In this document: in pieces, positions 17,872-25,518 of the stretch
Layout of the letters: each line of letters begins with the position of its first letter
Position numbering within the stretch: the first letter of the stretch is position 1
DNA from: Myxococcota bacterium
Lineage (GTDB): Bacteria > Myxococcota_A > UBA9160 > UBA4427
DNA length: 64,000 nt
Direction of reading: 5' to 3'
Assembly (NCBI GenBank): GCA_041389495.1
Contig: JAWKRT010000002.1
Coordinates: forward strand, 1,224,956-1,288,955
The notes under the pieces: generated by a model
The model's database searches: none
Told to the model about the DNA's origin: nothing
What the model saw: only the letters and a program-made list of their open reading frames with translations
Position numbers and translations under genes: made by a program

Positions 17872-18197
17872 GGCTCGCCCTCCGCAGCCCCGTCGACGCC
17901 CTTCCGCGCGGCGGGTCGACGCGCGCTGCATCGTACGCCGCGCTCCGGCCGCGCGTCGAGCGCACACGGCATGCGCGTGCGGGCGTGCCGCGTTCCGCGC
18001 TGGCTCGCACTGGGCCCACGTCCCGCGCGCATCGACGCGGCAGGGCGCGCGCACGGAAGGGTCGGCGCCGGCGCGCGGAGCGCGGCGGCGCGCGCGGGGC
18101 TCGAGATTCGCGACGCCGGTGCCGATAGGCCGGCTCGCGAACACGAACGGATTCCTGCGTCGGAGGGGAGCGGGAGCGCACCAAGAGGAGTGCTCTC
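17872..18197. other. Intergenic region without a supported gene
   Basis: About 326 bases of GC-rich sequence separate divergent genes. Apart from the GTG/GGAGG of the methyltransferase at the left end and a GAGGAG ribosome site for the secreted protein at the right end, I see no convincing hairpin, repeat or -35/-10 pair. Both promoters should lie here. Confidence 0.5.
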
Positions 18198-19007
18198 ATG
18201 TCGTTAGGTCCCGCGTCCGCGATCGTCTCCCGCCGTCGCACGTCGCTTCCCTCGTTCGTCCTGTCCCTCGCCTCCCTCGCTCTCGCTCTGGCTCCGTCCG
18301 CGTCCGCGCAGGACGCGACGAGCGGCGCCTTCCCGCTCTCGGTGGAGCTCCACCGGGGCATGGAGGCCGACTTCGGCGACGTCGTCGTCGAGGAGGACGG
18401 CGTCGGCGGGCTCCACTTCCACGTCGCGCTCGATCCGGGCGTGGTCGGTGAGCGCGCGCGCGTGCGGCGCGTGTTCCTGTCCATGGCCGGGATGCCCGAG
18501 GGCCTCGCCGTCGTGCCCGACGACCCCGACGCGATGCGCGGGCTCGTCTATCCCGCGCATCACGAGTGGCGGACGATGGGCGCCGAGCTCGGCGTCGTCG
18601 TCGCGCTGCGCGAGCGCGCCGAGAGCGACGCGCACCGGCGCTGCCATCGCGACCGGCACTCGCACCGGGGCCACCACGGCGGCAAGGGCCCGATGCTCGA
18701 GGCGGGCTTCACGCTCGTCGCGTCCGCGCCCCTCGCGCTCGCGGACGTCCTGGCCGTGACCTCGACGTGGCGCGGCGACGCCACGCAGGTCGGCGTCGGC
18801 GTCGACGACGCCGAGCTCGGGCGGCGCCTGCGGCCGGCGCTCCTCGGCGGCCTGTTCGAGGCCGACCCGCCCGCGCCCGGCGGCGGGAGCGGCGGCGGCG
18901 TCGGCTCGGGCGGTGGCGGCTCGGGCGGCGGCGGCGTGATCCCGCCCGGCTGCTTCGGCGAGATCGATCCCCTCACCGGGGAGGTCATCAACCTGATCTG
19001 CCCGTGA
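18198..19007 (+). CDS. Secreted protein with His/Arg-rich patch and Gly-rich linker, function unknown
   Basis: The 269-residue product begins with a clear signal peptide (hydrophobic core about residues 18-36, cleavage likely after PSASA before QDAT). The mature part has a predicted beta-rich domain, then a strikingly His/Arg-rich stretch near residues 140-160 (HRRCHRDRHSHRGHHGG) that could bind metal or nucleic acid. A long Gly/Ser linker (about 228-246) leads to a short C-terminal unit, PPGCFGEIDP to NLICP, with two Cys that could form one disulfide. GAGGAG lies in front of the ATG. I do not recognise a named domain. The layout suggests an exported, possibly surface-tethered protein. Confidence 0.75.
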   Translation: MSLGPASAIVSRRRTSLPSFVLSLASLALALAPSASAQDATSGAFPLSVELHRGMEADFGDVVVEEDGVGGLHFHVALDPGVVGERARVRRVFLSMAGMPEGLAVVPDDPDAMRGLVYPAHHEWRTMGAELGVVVALRERAESDAHRRCHRDRHSHRGHHGGKGPMLEAGFTLVASAPLALADVLAVTSTWRGDATQVGVGVDDAELGRRLRPALLGGLFEADPPAPGGGSGGGVGSGGGGSGGGGVIPPGCFGEIDPLTGEVINLICP

Positions 19008-19144
19008 GCCGCGCCCCGGTTCGCGCGGCCACCCCGCTCGTCCCGGCGGGCCTCACGCGCCCTCGACATCGCATCGACGTCAACGCTCGATGGACGCCGG
19101 TGCATGTCGAGGAGCGCGTGAGAGGCGTTTCAGCGCCCCGATGT

Positions 19145-19168
19145 TGCATTGAGGACAATGGAAATGCA
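19145..19168. promoter_or_regulatory. AT-richer inverted repeat upstream of a small exported protein
   Basis: TGCATT (19145-19150) and AATGCA (19163-19168) form an inverted repeat with a 12-base spacer in a patch that is clearly less GC-rich than its surroundings. It lies 84-107 bases before the small gene at 19252 and could be a protein-binding site or part of the promoter. No good -10 follows at the expected distance. Confidence 0.3.
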
Positions 19169-19251
19169 GCGTGCCCCGTGCCGACCCGCGCGAGGCGGCC
19201 GCCCGCGTCGGGCGGCCGTCGCCGCGAAGAGGGGTCGAGCGGGGGAGGAGC

Positions 19252-19491
19252 ATGCGAGCCACGACGAAGGCGCTCCTGTGCGCGGCGGCGGTCGTCGCGG
19301 GAGCCGCGGTCGCGCCGGCGCCGGCCGGAGCCGTCGAGAACATCTGGAAGCGCTGGGTCCGCGACATCGACGAGCGCGAGTACAAGTGGGAGATCCCGCT
19401 CGCGGCGGTCGTCTCGATCCCGCCGATGATCGTCGTCACGCCGTTCTGGCTCGGCAGCATGGCCGTCGAGGCGATCTCCGGCGACGACTAG
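19252..19491 (+). CDS. Small membrane or exported protein (79 aa)
   Basis: The ATG at 19252 follows GGGAGGAG and gives 79 residues. An N-terminal hydrophobic segment (about 6-24) reads like a signal peptide ending near PAGAVEN. A short charged part (KRWVRDIDEREYKW) comes next, and a second hydrophobic stretch (IPLAAVVSIPPMIVVTPFWL, about 45-64) follows. It could be a periplasm-facing hairpin or a single-span protein after cleavage. No family recognised. It converges on the beta-barrel gene with 22 bases between the stops. Confidence 0.7.
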   Translation: MRATTKALLCAAAVVAGAAVAPAPAGAVENIWKRWVRDIDEREYKWEIPLAAVVSIPPMIVVTPFWLGSMAVEAISGDD

Positions 19492-19513
19492 CATCGCGGC
19501 GCGCGTTCTCCGA

Positions 19514-20188
19514 TCAGAAGCGGTACTGCAGCGTCGCGCCCGCGCCGACGTAGTGGATCCCGTCGAGGTCCTCGGCCGTCGCGTTCGACGACAGCTCCTC
19601 CGTCGTGAGCACGGCGGATGCGCCCACCTGCAGGAGCCAGCTCTCGGAGAGGACGAGGTCGACGCCGGCGCCGACGCGGCCTGCGAACGCGCGGTCGTCC
19701 TCGAAGACCGCGGCGCCGAGGCCGCTGATGCCGCCGCTCGCCCGGTACCAGACGACGCCGAGGCCCGCGAGCACATACGGCTGGATGCGCCAGGTGGGGA
19801 GCACGAGCTTGAGGTTTCCGGTCAGCACGTGGCCCCGGAGATCGACGCGGCCCGAGACGCCCGCACCCGACGCGTCGACCCCGAAGTCGTCGACGTACTC
19901 GTACTGCGCCTCGACCGCGAGGAAGGGAAGGGCGCGATAGCCGAGCAGCGCGGTCGCACCCCACGTGTCGTGGATGTCGACGTCGACGTTCGTCCCGGCG
20001 AGGCCGCTCGCGAAGTCGGCGACGTCGTCCTCGAACACGTCCGTCACCCACGTGCCGCCGGCTCCGATGTACGCGCCGGTGCGCGCGAAGCCGCCGTCGC
20101 CCGCGCGTGCGGTGGCGGCGAGGAGGAGCGTCGCGGCGACGCCGAGCAGCGCGGCGGAGGTCGAGCGGGGAATGCGGACGTGCGGCAT
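19514..20188 (-). CDS. Outer membrane beta-barrel protein
   Basis: The 224-residue product has a signal peptide (LLGVAATLLLAATARA, cleavage near residue 29) and a mature part of alternating hydrophobic and polar residues with repeated glycines. It ends in GAGATLQYRF, whose terminal Phe is the classical signal for outer-membrane insertion by BamA. Length fits a small eight-stranded barrel of the OmpW/OmpA-like class: YIGAGGTWV at the start and LGYRALPFLAVEAQYEY are typical strands. The ATG at 20186-20188 follows AGGAG. It could be a small porin or adhesion protein. Export and barrel nature are well supported, specific function is not. Confidence 0.85.
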   Translation of the reverse strand: MPHVRIPRSTSAALLGVAATLLLAATARAGDGGFARTGAYIGAGGTWVTDVFEDDVADFASGLAGTNVDVDIHDTWGATALLGYRALPFLAVEAQYEYVDDFGVDASGAGVSGRVDLRGHVLTGNLKLVLPTWRIQPYVLAGLGVVWYRASGGISGLGAAVFEDDRAFAGRVGAGVDLVLSESWLLQVGASAVLTTEELSSNATAEDLDGIHYVGAGATLQYRF

Positions 20189-20349
20189 GACGGGCTCCTC
20201 TCGGTCGCGCGCGGCGCGGCCGGGCGATGCGCGGCGCAGGAGAGCGGCGCGCGGCGCGGGAGGTTCGGCCGCGGCGCGCGCCCGGTCGGTGACGCGCGCC
20301 ACGGCGCGGCGCGGCTCCGCGCGCGCGCCGCGCCCACGCCGGCCGCGGC

Positions 20350-20844
20350 TCAGAAGTCGAGTGCGGGGAGGGGGAGCGTCGAGAGATCGCGGCCGCTCCA
20401 CGTCGTCGGCTGGAAGCGGCGCGCCGCGAAGCGCCAGCCCGCGGCGGTGCGGCGATAGCGATCCTGGTAGAGACCGAACGCCTTCGTCTCCTGCCCGGTC
20501 TTCGCGTCGAGGCGCAGCTCGACCATGTAGAGGCGTCCCAGCGCCTCGTCGTCGGGCCCGCCTTCGGGCCACTCGATGCGCGCCTCGAGGACGACGAACT
20601 GGAACCAGTCGAAGCGCTTCACGGCCGCGTCGATGAAGGCGCCGAGCGCCGCCGGCCCGACGGCCTCGACGGGCTCCTGCCGCGGCATCTCGACGCGCAC
20701 GACGGCGTCGGGGAGGAACAGATCCGCGAGCTCGGGCCATGCGCGGCGGTTCACGACGTCCGCGTAGCGCGCGTGCAGGCGTCGGATCGCCACCCAGTCG
20801 AGGGTCTCGCGGAGCTCGGTGTCGGAGATCGGGTCGCGGGGCAT
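20350..20844 (-). CDS. SnoaL/NTF2-like domain protein
   Basis: This 164-residue cone-shaped NTF2-like protein has the SnoaL_4-type opening: an N-terminal helix with IRRLHARYADVVNRRAW followed by LFLPDAVVRVEM. WRFAARRF closes the sheet near residue 142. Such proteins act as small isomerases, hydrolases or dehydratases on hydrophobic substrates, or simply bind them. They often accompany degradation clusters for aromatic compounds or steroids. The ATG at 20842-20844 lacks a Shine-Dalgarno sequence but has a TAGGCT hexamer 7 bases upstream, pointing to a leaderless transcript. Confidence 0.88.
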   Translation of the reverse strand: MPRDPISDTELRETLDWVAIRRLHARYADVVNRRAWPELADLFLPDAVVRVEMPRQEPVEAVGPAALGAFIDAAVKRFDWFQFVVLEARIEWPEGGPDDEALGRLYMVELRLDAKTGQETKAFGLYQDRYRRTAAGWRFAARRFQPTTWSGRDLSTLPLPALDF

Positions 20845-20857
20845 GCGGGCGAGCCTA
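20845..20857 (-). promoter_or_regulatory. -10 element of a leaderless transcript (SnoaL-like gene)
   Basis: On the minus strand TAGGCT (20852-20857) lies 7 bases before the ATG at 20842-20844. The same hexamer stands 6 bases before the tandem MarR gene. No -35 match is present at 17 bases. Confidence 0.45.
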
Positions 20858-20942
20858 GCGTGCCGCGCGCGGCCGGGTCCGCCCGTCGGGTAGAGTGCGC
20901 GCGCTGCGCGCGCTCGCGCGGCACCACACGGGAGGGGACGCC

Positions 20943-21497
20943 ATGCGCACGGGTCGGTTCATCGTCGCACTCTCGCTCGCGGCCGCACTCGCCGCGGCCT
21001 TCGTTCCCGCCGTCCGCGCCGACGACGCGGCGGCGGACTCCGCGCCGTACGAGGTCGGAAGCCGGCTCCCGCGCATCGAGCTCGCAGATCAGCACGGCGA
21101 GACGCGGGCCGTCGACGAAGGCGTGCGCTTCCTCCTGTTCAGCCGCGACATGGAGGGCGGCGACGTGCTGCGCGAGGCCGTCGACGACCAGGACGCGGCG
21201 AGCCTCGCGCGCGTGCGCGCCGTGTACCTCGCAGACATCCACCGCATGCCCGGGCTCGTCGCGCGCCTGATCGCGGTGCCTCGCATGCGCGGTCGCGCCT
21301 ACCCGATGCTGCTCGACCGAACGGGCGAGGCGACCGCGCGGCTTCCGGATCGCGAGGGACACGCCACCGTGATCGAGCTCGACGCGCTCGCGCTGCGCGC
21401 GGTCGATCACTTCGCGACTCCCGACGAGGTGCGCGCGCGCCTCGGACTGTCGGCGCGCGCGGGCGCTTCGGCGACTGCCGGCGCCAACGCGGACTGA
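20943..21497 (+). CDS. Exported thioredoxin-fold-like protein without active-site cysteines
   Basis: The ATG at 20943 follows GGGAGGGG and yields 184 residues. A signal peptide (about 1-26, ending VRADDA) is followed by YEVGSRLPRIELADQHGE, the opening of redoxin/AhpC-TSA-like domains. Where a thioredoxin would have CxxC, the sequence reads VRFLLFSRDMEGGDVL, so no redox Cys is present. A TAGAGT hexamer (20893-20898) upstream may be the -10 element. It is followed after 11 bases by the oxygenase gene and probably shares a transcript with it. It may be a structural or binding relative of redoxins, and the fold assignment is moderately sure. Confidence 0.7.
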   Translation: MRTGRFIVALSLAAALAAAFVPAVRADDAAADSAPYEVGSRLPRIELADQHGETRAVDEGVRFLLFSRDMEGGDVLREAVDDQDAASLARVRAVYLADIHRMPGLVARLIAVPRMRGRAYPMLLDRTGEATARLPDREGHATVIELDALALRAVDHFATPDEVRARLGLSARAGASATAGANAD

Positions 21498-21508
21498 GCG
21501 ACGCGCCG

Positions 21509-22465
21509 ATGCCCGTGCGCGACATTCCCGTCGTCGCCGCGCCGTCGCTCGACACGTCCGCCGGCCGGGAGGCGCTCGACCGCGCGTGCGTCGAGTGGGG
21601 CTTCTTCCAGCTCGTCGACCACGGCGTTCCGCCCGCGCTCGTGGGCGAGGCGCTCGCGCAGATGCGCGCCTTCTTCGCGCTTCCCGTCGATGCCAAGCGC
21701 TCGATCGAGCGCACGCGCGAGAACCCGTGGGGCTTCTACGACCGCGAGCTCACGAAGAACGTGCGCGACTGGAAGGAGGTCTTCGACTTCGGGCCCGCGC
21801 ACGGCGCCGAGGTGACGCCGTGGCCGGACGCGATGCCCGCCTTCCGGGAGACCATGACGCGGGTCTACGAGGCGTGCGCGGAGGTCGCGCGGCGTCTCGT
21901 CGCGGCGATCGCGCGGAACCTCGGCGCGAGTCCCGACGACCTGCTCCGCTGCTTCGACGACCACACGAGCTACCTGCGCCTCAACTACTATCCGCGCTGC
22001 CACGACCCTGCGCCGCCCGACGCGCCGACGCGGCCCGAGCGCGGCGCACTCGCCGTCCACCACCACACCGACGCCGGGGCGCTCACCGTCCTCCTGCACG
22101 ACGGCCGGCCCGCGCTGCAGGTCGAGCGCGGCGGCGTCTGGCACACGATCGCGCCGCGCGACGACGCATTCGTGATCAACCTCGGCGACGTCGTGCAGGT
22201 GTGGTCGAACGATCGCTACCGCGCGCCGCTCCACCGCGTGCTCGCGAGCCGCGACGGCGAGCGCTACAGCGCGCCCTTCTTCCTCAACCCGTCGTACGCG
22301 ACGCGCTTCGCTCCGCTCGCGAGCGCGTGCGCGGGGGCGCCGGCGCGCTACCGGGCGATCGGCTGGCGCGCATACCGCGCGGGCCGCGCGGCCGGCGACT
22401 ACGCCGACCTCGGCGAGGAGATCCAGATCGCGCACTTCCGGGTCGAGGCGAACGCGCTGCCGTGA
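21509..22465 (+). CDS. 2-oxoglutarate/Fe(II) oxygenase, isopenicillin N synthase family
   Basis: This 318-residue enzyme has the N-terminal DIOX_N part (WGFFQLVDHGV, about residue 31) and the jelly-roll core with HHTDAGALTVL (H-x-D iron ligands near 188-190), the distal His in PLHRVLAS near 243 and the R-x-S motif in RYSAPFF near 252 that holds 2-oxoglutarate. It should hydroxylate, desaturate or cyclise a small molecule with O2. Plants and bacteria both use this group for secondary metabolism and catabolism. It probably forms an operon with the exported protein upstream. All metal and cosubstrate residues are present, the substrate is unknown. Confidence 0.92.
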   Translation: MPVRDIPVVAAPSLDTSAGREALDRACVEWGFFQLVDHGVPPALVGEALAQMRAFFALPVDAKRSIERTRENPWGFYDRELTKNVRDWKEVFDFGPAHGAEVTPWPDAMPAFRETMTRVYEACAEVARRLVAAIARNLGASPDDLLRCFDDHTSYLRLNYYPRCHDPAPPDAPTRPERGALAVHHHTDAGALTVLLHDGRPALQVERGGVWHTIAPRDDAFVINLGDVVQVWSNDRYRAPLHRVLASRDGERYSAPFFLNPSYATRFAPLASACAGAPARYRAIGWRAYRAGRAAGDYADLGEEIQIAHFRVEANALP

Positions 22466-22488
22466 GCGGGTGGCGGTGCCGTGCGAGA

Positions 22489-22564
22489 TGGAGCCGACGA
22501 TCGGACTCGAACCGATGACCTGCTCATTACGAATGAGCTGCTCTACCAACTGAGCTACGTCGGC
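22489..22564 (-). tRNA. tRNA-Thr, anticodon CGT
   Basis: Read on the minus strand, the sequence folds as a full cloverleaf. The acceptor stem pairs GCCGACG with CGTCGGC, the D arm is GCTC-AGTTGGTA-GAGC, and the anticodon arm is GCTCA-TTCGTAA-TGAGC with CGT at positions 34-36. The T arm is ATCGG-TTCGAGT-CCGAT. The discriminator is T and a CCA end is encoded (22489-22491). Anticodon CGT reads the ACG codon, which suits a very GC-rich genome. A -35/-10 pair lies upstream. Confidence 0.96.
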
Positions 22565-22615
22565 TTGCGGCGCGGAGCCACGAGCGGCCGCCGGGGGCCG
22601 GCGGTGCGGGCGCGC

Positions 22616-22644
22616 AATGTAGCGTGGCGCCGGGGCCTTGCCAT
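22616..22644 (-). promoter_or_regulatory. Promoter of tRNA-Thr
   Basis: On the minus strand ATGGCA (22639-22644, four of six matches to TTGACA) is followed after 17 bases by TACATT (22616-22621). Transcription would start about 45 bases before the mature 5' end, leaving a short leader for RNase P to remove. Confidence 0.55.
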
Positions 22645-22791
22645 CGCGCATGCAGCGCGCGTGCGCGCTCGGCAGCACGCGCGCAACTCGCTGCGGCGAA
22701 ACGGGAATTGACCCTCGATGCGCGAGCCCGTAGAAGGGGTGGCAGCGCGCCGCGGACGGGGGGCGCGGGCCATTCGAGCGGAGGCGTCGTC

Positions 22792-23178
22792 ATGCCCATC
22801 CTGCCCCTCGTCGACCTCGTGATCCTGTTCGCGTCGGTGATCCTCGGCCTCGGAGCGGTGCTCAAGCTCTACAACGTGGTGTGGGTCGCGTCGGCCGCGC
22901 CGCTCGGGTTCTCGCCGCTCGACCTGCTGCTGATCGCGGTCGCGATGCTGGTCTTCGCGTTGGCGCTCGTCGGCCGCCAGTGGCTCAAGGCCAACGAGCA
23001 GGCGGCCGCCGGGCAGCGTGCGAGCTCGACGCTCGATGCGTACCGCGAGGCGCGCATGACCGCGGGCGACGGGGATCCGCGCACGCCACACGCGACCCCG
23101 TCGGTCGGTGCATCTGCGCTTCCGGCGCGCGGCGCGGAGGCGCCGGCCGGCTGGGAGACGCGGCCGCTCGGACGTTAG
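22792..23178 (+). CDS. Small two-helix membrane protein, unknown function
   Basis: The ATG at 22792 stands 7 bases after GGAGG (22780-22784), giving 128 residues. Two hydrophobic helices are evident: about 5-23 (LVDLVILFASVILGLGAVL) and about 45-63 (LLLIAVAMLVFALALVG). They are separated by a short loop. A polar tail of about 65 residues follows, which is probably cytoplasmic and disordered (Thr/Pro/Ala-rich). No known domain is recognised. It may be a small accessory or stress protein. The stop codon sits in the loop of a strong hairpin that probably ends transcription. Confidence 0.72.
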   Translation: MPILPLVDLVILFASVILGLGAVLKLYNVVWVASAAPLGFSPLDLLLIAVAMLVFALALVGRQWLKANEQAAAGQRASSTLDAYREARMTAGDGDPRTPHATPSVGASALPARGAEAPAGWETRPLGR

Positions 23179-23191
23179 GCGCGTCCGAGCG
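23165..23191. terminator. Bidirectional terminator-like hairpin
   Basis: A 10-base-pair perfect GC-rich stem (23165-23174 with 23182-23191) closes a 7-base loop that contains the TAG stop of the membrane protein gene. It lies between two convergent genes. There is no T-tract, so it would depend on Rho or act as a 3'-end stabiliser. Confidence 0.5.
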
Positions 23192-23205
23192 ACCGCGCCG
23201 ATCCC

Positions 23206-23922
23206 TCAGCGCCGGCGGAGGGCGGCGCGTGCGCCGGCGGTCGCGATGCCGGCCGCGAGCGCCGCGATGCCGACGAGCGGGAGCGCCGGGACGCTCCCGC
23301 CGACGTACAGCCCGCGCACGAGGGACTGCTCGTTCGACGTGCCGCCGAGGTTCGTGCGGCTGATGTACGGGACACCCTCCATGTCGCCCGCGGAGTCGAA
23401 GCTCCACGTCCCCATGTCGTAGGTGGGCGAGGGCATCGGCCCGAGCGGCGAGGTCGTCGCGTGCGGCGTGCCCGCGGACGCGGCGCAGATCGTCGTCGGG
23501 CTCGAGGCGCAGTAGACGAAGCCGGTCTGGGTCCAGCCGCCGAGGACGCCCCAGTCGACCGCGCCGGAAGGCGCCGTGCTGCCGACGCCCGTGTAGGGCA
23601 GCGCGGGGTGCACGGTGGAGCGCGCGTCGATGAACACGTACGCGCCGGGGCCGAAGATCGTCTCGATGTCGAACAGATTGACCGTCGTCGGCTCCTGCGA
23701 GTGCTCGGTCACCGTGACCGTGCCGCTGCCCGTGTCGCTGATCGTGTAGTGGCCCCACACGATTCCCGGGCGGATCTGCACCGGCGGACACAGCGCGTCG
23801 TTGAACGTGAAGTTGTCGCCGGGCGTTCCGTGCGGCGGCGTCGCGTCGTAGACCTTCACCACGGCCGCCGCCGGGGCGGCGGCGAGCAGCAGCAGGGCGA
23901 GGCAGAGAGATCGAAGTCGCAT
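23206..23922 (-). CDS. Secreted protein with VPALP-type C-terminal sorting signal
   Basis: This 238-residue exported protein has a signal peptide (LALLLLAAAPAAA, mature part starts VVKVYDATPP) and a beta-rich body. The C-terminal tripartite tail consists of YVGGSVPALP, a hydrophobic helix (VGIAALAAGIATAG) and RRR. This layout equals that of PEP-CTERM or IPTL-CTERM sorting domains, whose helix is cleaved by exosortase-like enzymes. A paralogue at 27762-28559 shares the tail and the body blocks VKVYDATPP, SGTVT, FGPG, GSTAP and WGxLxGWT-TG. No sortase is in the window. Start chosen at the inner ATG (23920-23922), with another ATG 9 bases earlier possible. Family of the body domain not recognised. 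Confidence 0.8.
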   Translation of the reverse strand: MRLRSLCLALLLLAAAPAAAVVKVYDATPPHGTPGDNFTFNDALCPPVQIRPGIVWGHYTISDTGSGTVTVTEHSQEPTTVNLFDIETIFGPGAYVFIDARSTVHPALPYTGVGSTAPSGAVDWGVLGGWTQTGFVYCASSPTTICAASAGTPHATTSPLGPMPSPTYDMGTWSFDSAGDMEGVPYISRTNLGGTSNEQSLVRGLYVGGSVPALPLVGIAALAAGIATAGARAALRRR

Positions 23923-24026
23923 GGCGAGCATCCCTTCGAGTTCGGCGGGAGCGGTCGCCGCGACGCGTGCGAGCCCGTCGCTCGCGCGCGCTGCACCCCT
24001 GTGAAGGAGCGCCGGCGAGCCGTTCC

Positions 24027-24044
24027 ACCTGCTGATGCGCAGGT
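24027..24044. repeat. Short inverted repeat (6-bp arms, 6-base loop)
   Basis: Arms 24027-24032 and 24039-24044 are exact reverse complements. It lies about 105 bases upstream of the secreted VPALP protein start and could be an operator or a small RNA stem. Confidence 0.35.
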
Positions 24045-24123
24045 CGAGAAGCAGGTTCCGTGCCGGTGGGGCACGCGCCGTCGCGCGCACGAGCGCGCGC
24101 ACGCGTGGGGCGCTGGGGAAGGA

Positions 24124-24139
24124 TGCGCCAGCTGGCGCA
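24124..24139. promoter_or_regulatory. Perfect 16-bp palindrome, operator candidate
   Basis: Bases 24124-24131 and 24132-24139 are exact reverse complements. It sits about 200 bases upstream of the secreted protein gene (minus strand). A palindrome of this length with no spacer is a plausible binding site for a dimeric regulator, although GC-rich sequence raises the chance rate. Confidence 0.3.
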
Positions 24140-24213
24140 GGGTTCCGCACCGTGTGCGCCGATGCGGTGCTGCGCGAGGGCCCGCCTAGCGACGAGCGGG
24201 CGGCGGCCGCGTG

Positions 24214-24330
24214 CTAGGCGACGCGTTCGTCGCGGCGGCGGACGAGCGACAGCGCGGACAGCGCCATCTCGCGATACAGGTGCGCGCCGATGCGAACGAC
24301 GTTCGTGGCCTTGAGGAGGGCTGCGCTCAT
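24214..24330 (-). CDS. Possible small protein (38 aa)
   Basis: An ATG (24328-24330) preceded by AGAGGA opens a 38-codon frame beginning MSAALLKATNVVRIGAH. It has a hydrophobic-amphipathic centre and an Arg/Asp-rich end. Its residue mix looks less like random GC-rich translation than the surrounding frames, which is the only support. No homologue is known to me. It may be spurious. Confidence 0.25.
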   Translation of the reverse strand: MSAALLKATNVVRIGAHLYREMALSALSLVRRRDERVA

Positions 24331-24550
24331 CGGGGGGAATCCTCTGCTGTCGCGGCGGGCTCGCGGCGTCGGTTCGCCCGCGTCGGAGTCGGGCCCGCGC
24401 GGGTGCGGCCGGCGCTCGTCCCGGCGGCGCACCGCCCGCGGCGATCGCCCGCCCGTGCTGGGAAGGGAAGTGGACGCGAAGGCGCCGAGGTGGCACGCGA
24501 ATCCGCGCGCGTCGCGCGCCCGGGCGCCTGCGCCGGCGCGCGCCACGGTC

Positions 24551-24556
24551 TAGATT
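24551..24556 (+). promoter_or_regulatory. -10 element of a leaderless transcript (aminotransferase gene)
   Basis: TAGATT lies 9 bases before the GTG at 24566, and the start codon has no Shine-Dalgarno sequence. Position and sequence match the pattern seen before several other genes in this window. Confidence 0.5.
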
Positions 24557-24565
24557 CCGCGCGCC

Positions 24566-25513
24566 GTGGACACCCGAGAGCGGAAGATCTGGATCGACGG
24601 GCACTTCGTGCCCTGGGCCGACGCGACCGTGCACGTGCTCTCGCACAGCCTGCAGCGCGGATCGCTCGTCTTCGACTACATGAGCGTGCACGAGTGCCCC
24701 CGTGGGGCCGCCGTCTTCCGGCTCGACGAGCACCTCGACCGCTTCCTCACGTCGTGCGAGCTGACCGGCCTCGCGGTCGACCCGTCGCGCGACGCGCTGC
24801 GCGAGGCGGTCCGCGCGACCGTGCGCGCGAACCCGGGCGCGAAGGCCGTCAAGGTCTCGGGCTACCTCGCCTCGATCGAGATCGACGTCGTGCCCGTCGA
24901 CGCCCACGTGACGATCGCCATCGCGGCCTACGACCCGATCGCCGACATCGCCGCGCACAAGCCCACGCCGCCCGTTCCGCGCCGCGCGTCGATCCGCCTC
25001 TGGATCGAGAAGGAGCGCAAGAACCGGCGCAAGGACATCGTCCCGCCGCAGGCGAAGACGGCGGCGAACTACGCGAGCCCCATGGTCGCGAAGGCGCGCG
25101 CGCGCGAGCAGGGCTACGACGAGATCGTGCTGGTCGACGAGTACGGGTGCGTCGCCGAGGGGCCGACGACGAACATCTTCCTCGTGCGCGCCGACGGCGT
25201 GCTCGCGACGCCGCCGACCGAGCGCGTGCTGCTCGGCGTCACGCGCAGCTCGATCCTCGAGATCGCCGCGGGCGAGGGGCTCGACGTGCGCGAGGAGCGC
25301 GTGCGCCCCGAGGACCTGCTCGCCGCGAGCGAGGTCTTCCTCACCGGCACGACCGCGGGCGTGCTGCCCGTCGAGTCCGTGGACGGCAAGCCGGTCGGCA
25401 CGTCCGTGCCGGGCCCCGTCGCCGCGCGCCTCAAGCAGCGCTTCGACCGCGTCGTGTCGGGCGGCGACGACGCATTCGCGCACTGGCTCACCTACGCGCA
25501 CGACGAGGCCTGA
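24566..25513 (+). CDS. Class IV (branched-chain) aminotransferase
   Basis: This 315-residue PLP enzyme of fold type IV is most like branched-chain amino acid aminotransferases (final step of Ile/Leu/Val synthesis, or the first of their breakdown). The PLP Lys is expected in PPQAKTAANY (about residue 161), the cofactor/phosphate region is GCVAEGPTTNIF near 193, and GTTAGVLPV near 264 binds the substrate carboxylate. D-amino acid transaminase and ADC lyase share this fold, but IWIDGHFVPWADATVHVLSH fits the BCAT side. The GTG start fits a leaderless promoter. TrpS follows after 5 bases, so both are cotranscribed. Confidence 0.9.
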   Translation: MDTRERKIWIDGHFVPWADATVHVLSHSLQRGSLVFDYMSVHECPRGAAVFRLDEHLDRFLTSCELTGLAVDPSRDALREAVRATVRANPGAKAVKVSGYLASIEIDVVPVDAHVTIAIAAYDPIADIAAHKPTPPVPRRASIRLWIEKERKNRRKDIVPPQAKTAANYASPMVAKARAREQGYDEIVLVDEYGCVAEGPTTNIFLVRADGVLATPPTERVLLGVTRSSILEIAAGEGLDVREERVRPEDLLAASEVFLTGTTAGVLPVESVDGKPVGTSVPGPVAARLKQRFDRVVSGGDDAFAHWLTYAHDEA

Positions 25514-25518
25514 ACGCG

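Larger units (their letters stand above)
23923..24565. other. Long intergenic region with two palindromes
   Basis: About 640 bases between divergent genes. It holds a hairpin ACCTGC-TGATGC-GCAGGT (24027-24044), a perfect 16-base palindrome with centre CCAGCTGG (24124-24139), and a possible short gene at 24214-24330. At the right end lies the -10 element of the aminotransferase gene. The remainder shows nothing I can name. Confidence 0.5.

Noticed and set aside
13285..18207. 1640-codon open frame on the plus strand
   Set aside because: It runs antisense to the amidohydrolase, CoA-transferase and methyltransferase genes, all with clear motifs. The translation is low-complexity.
19130..19150. 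Sigma-54 promoter before the small exported protein gene
   Set aside because: TTGCA is present but the GG of the -24 element is missing at the required distance.
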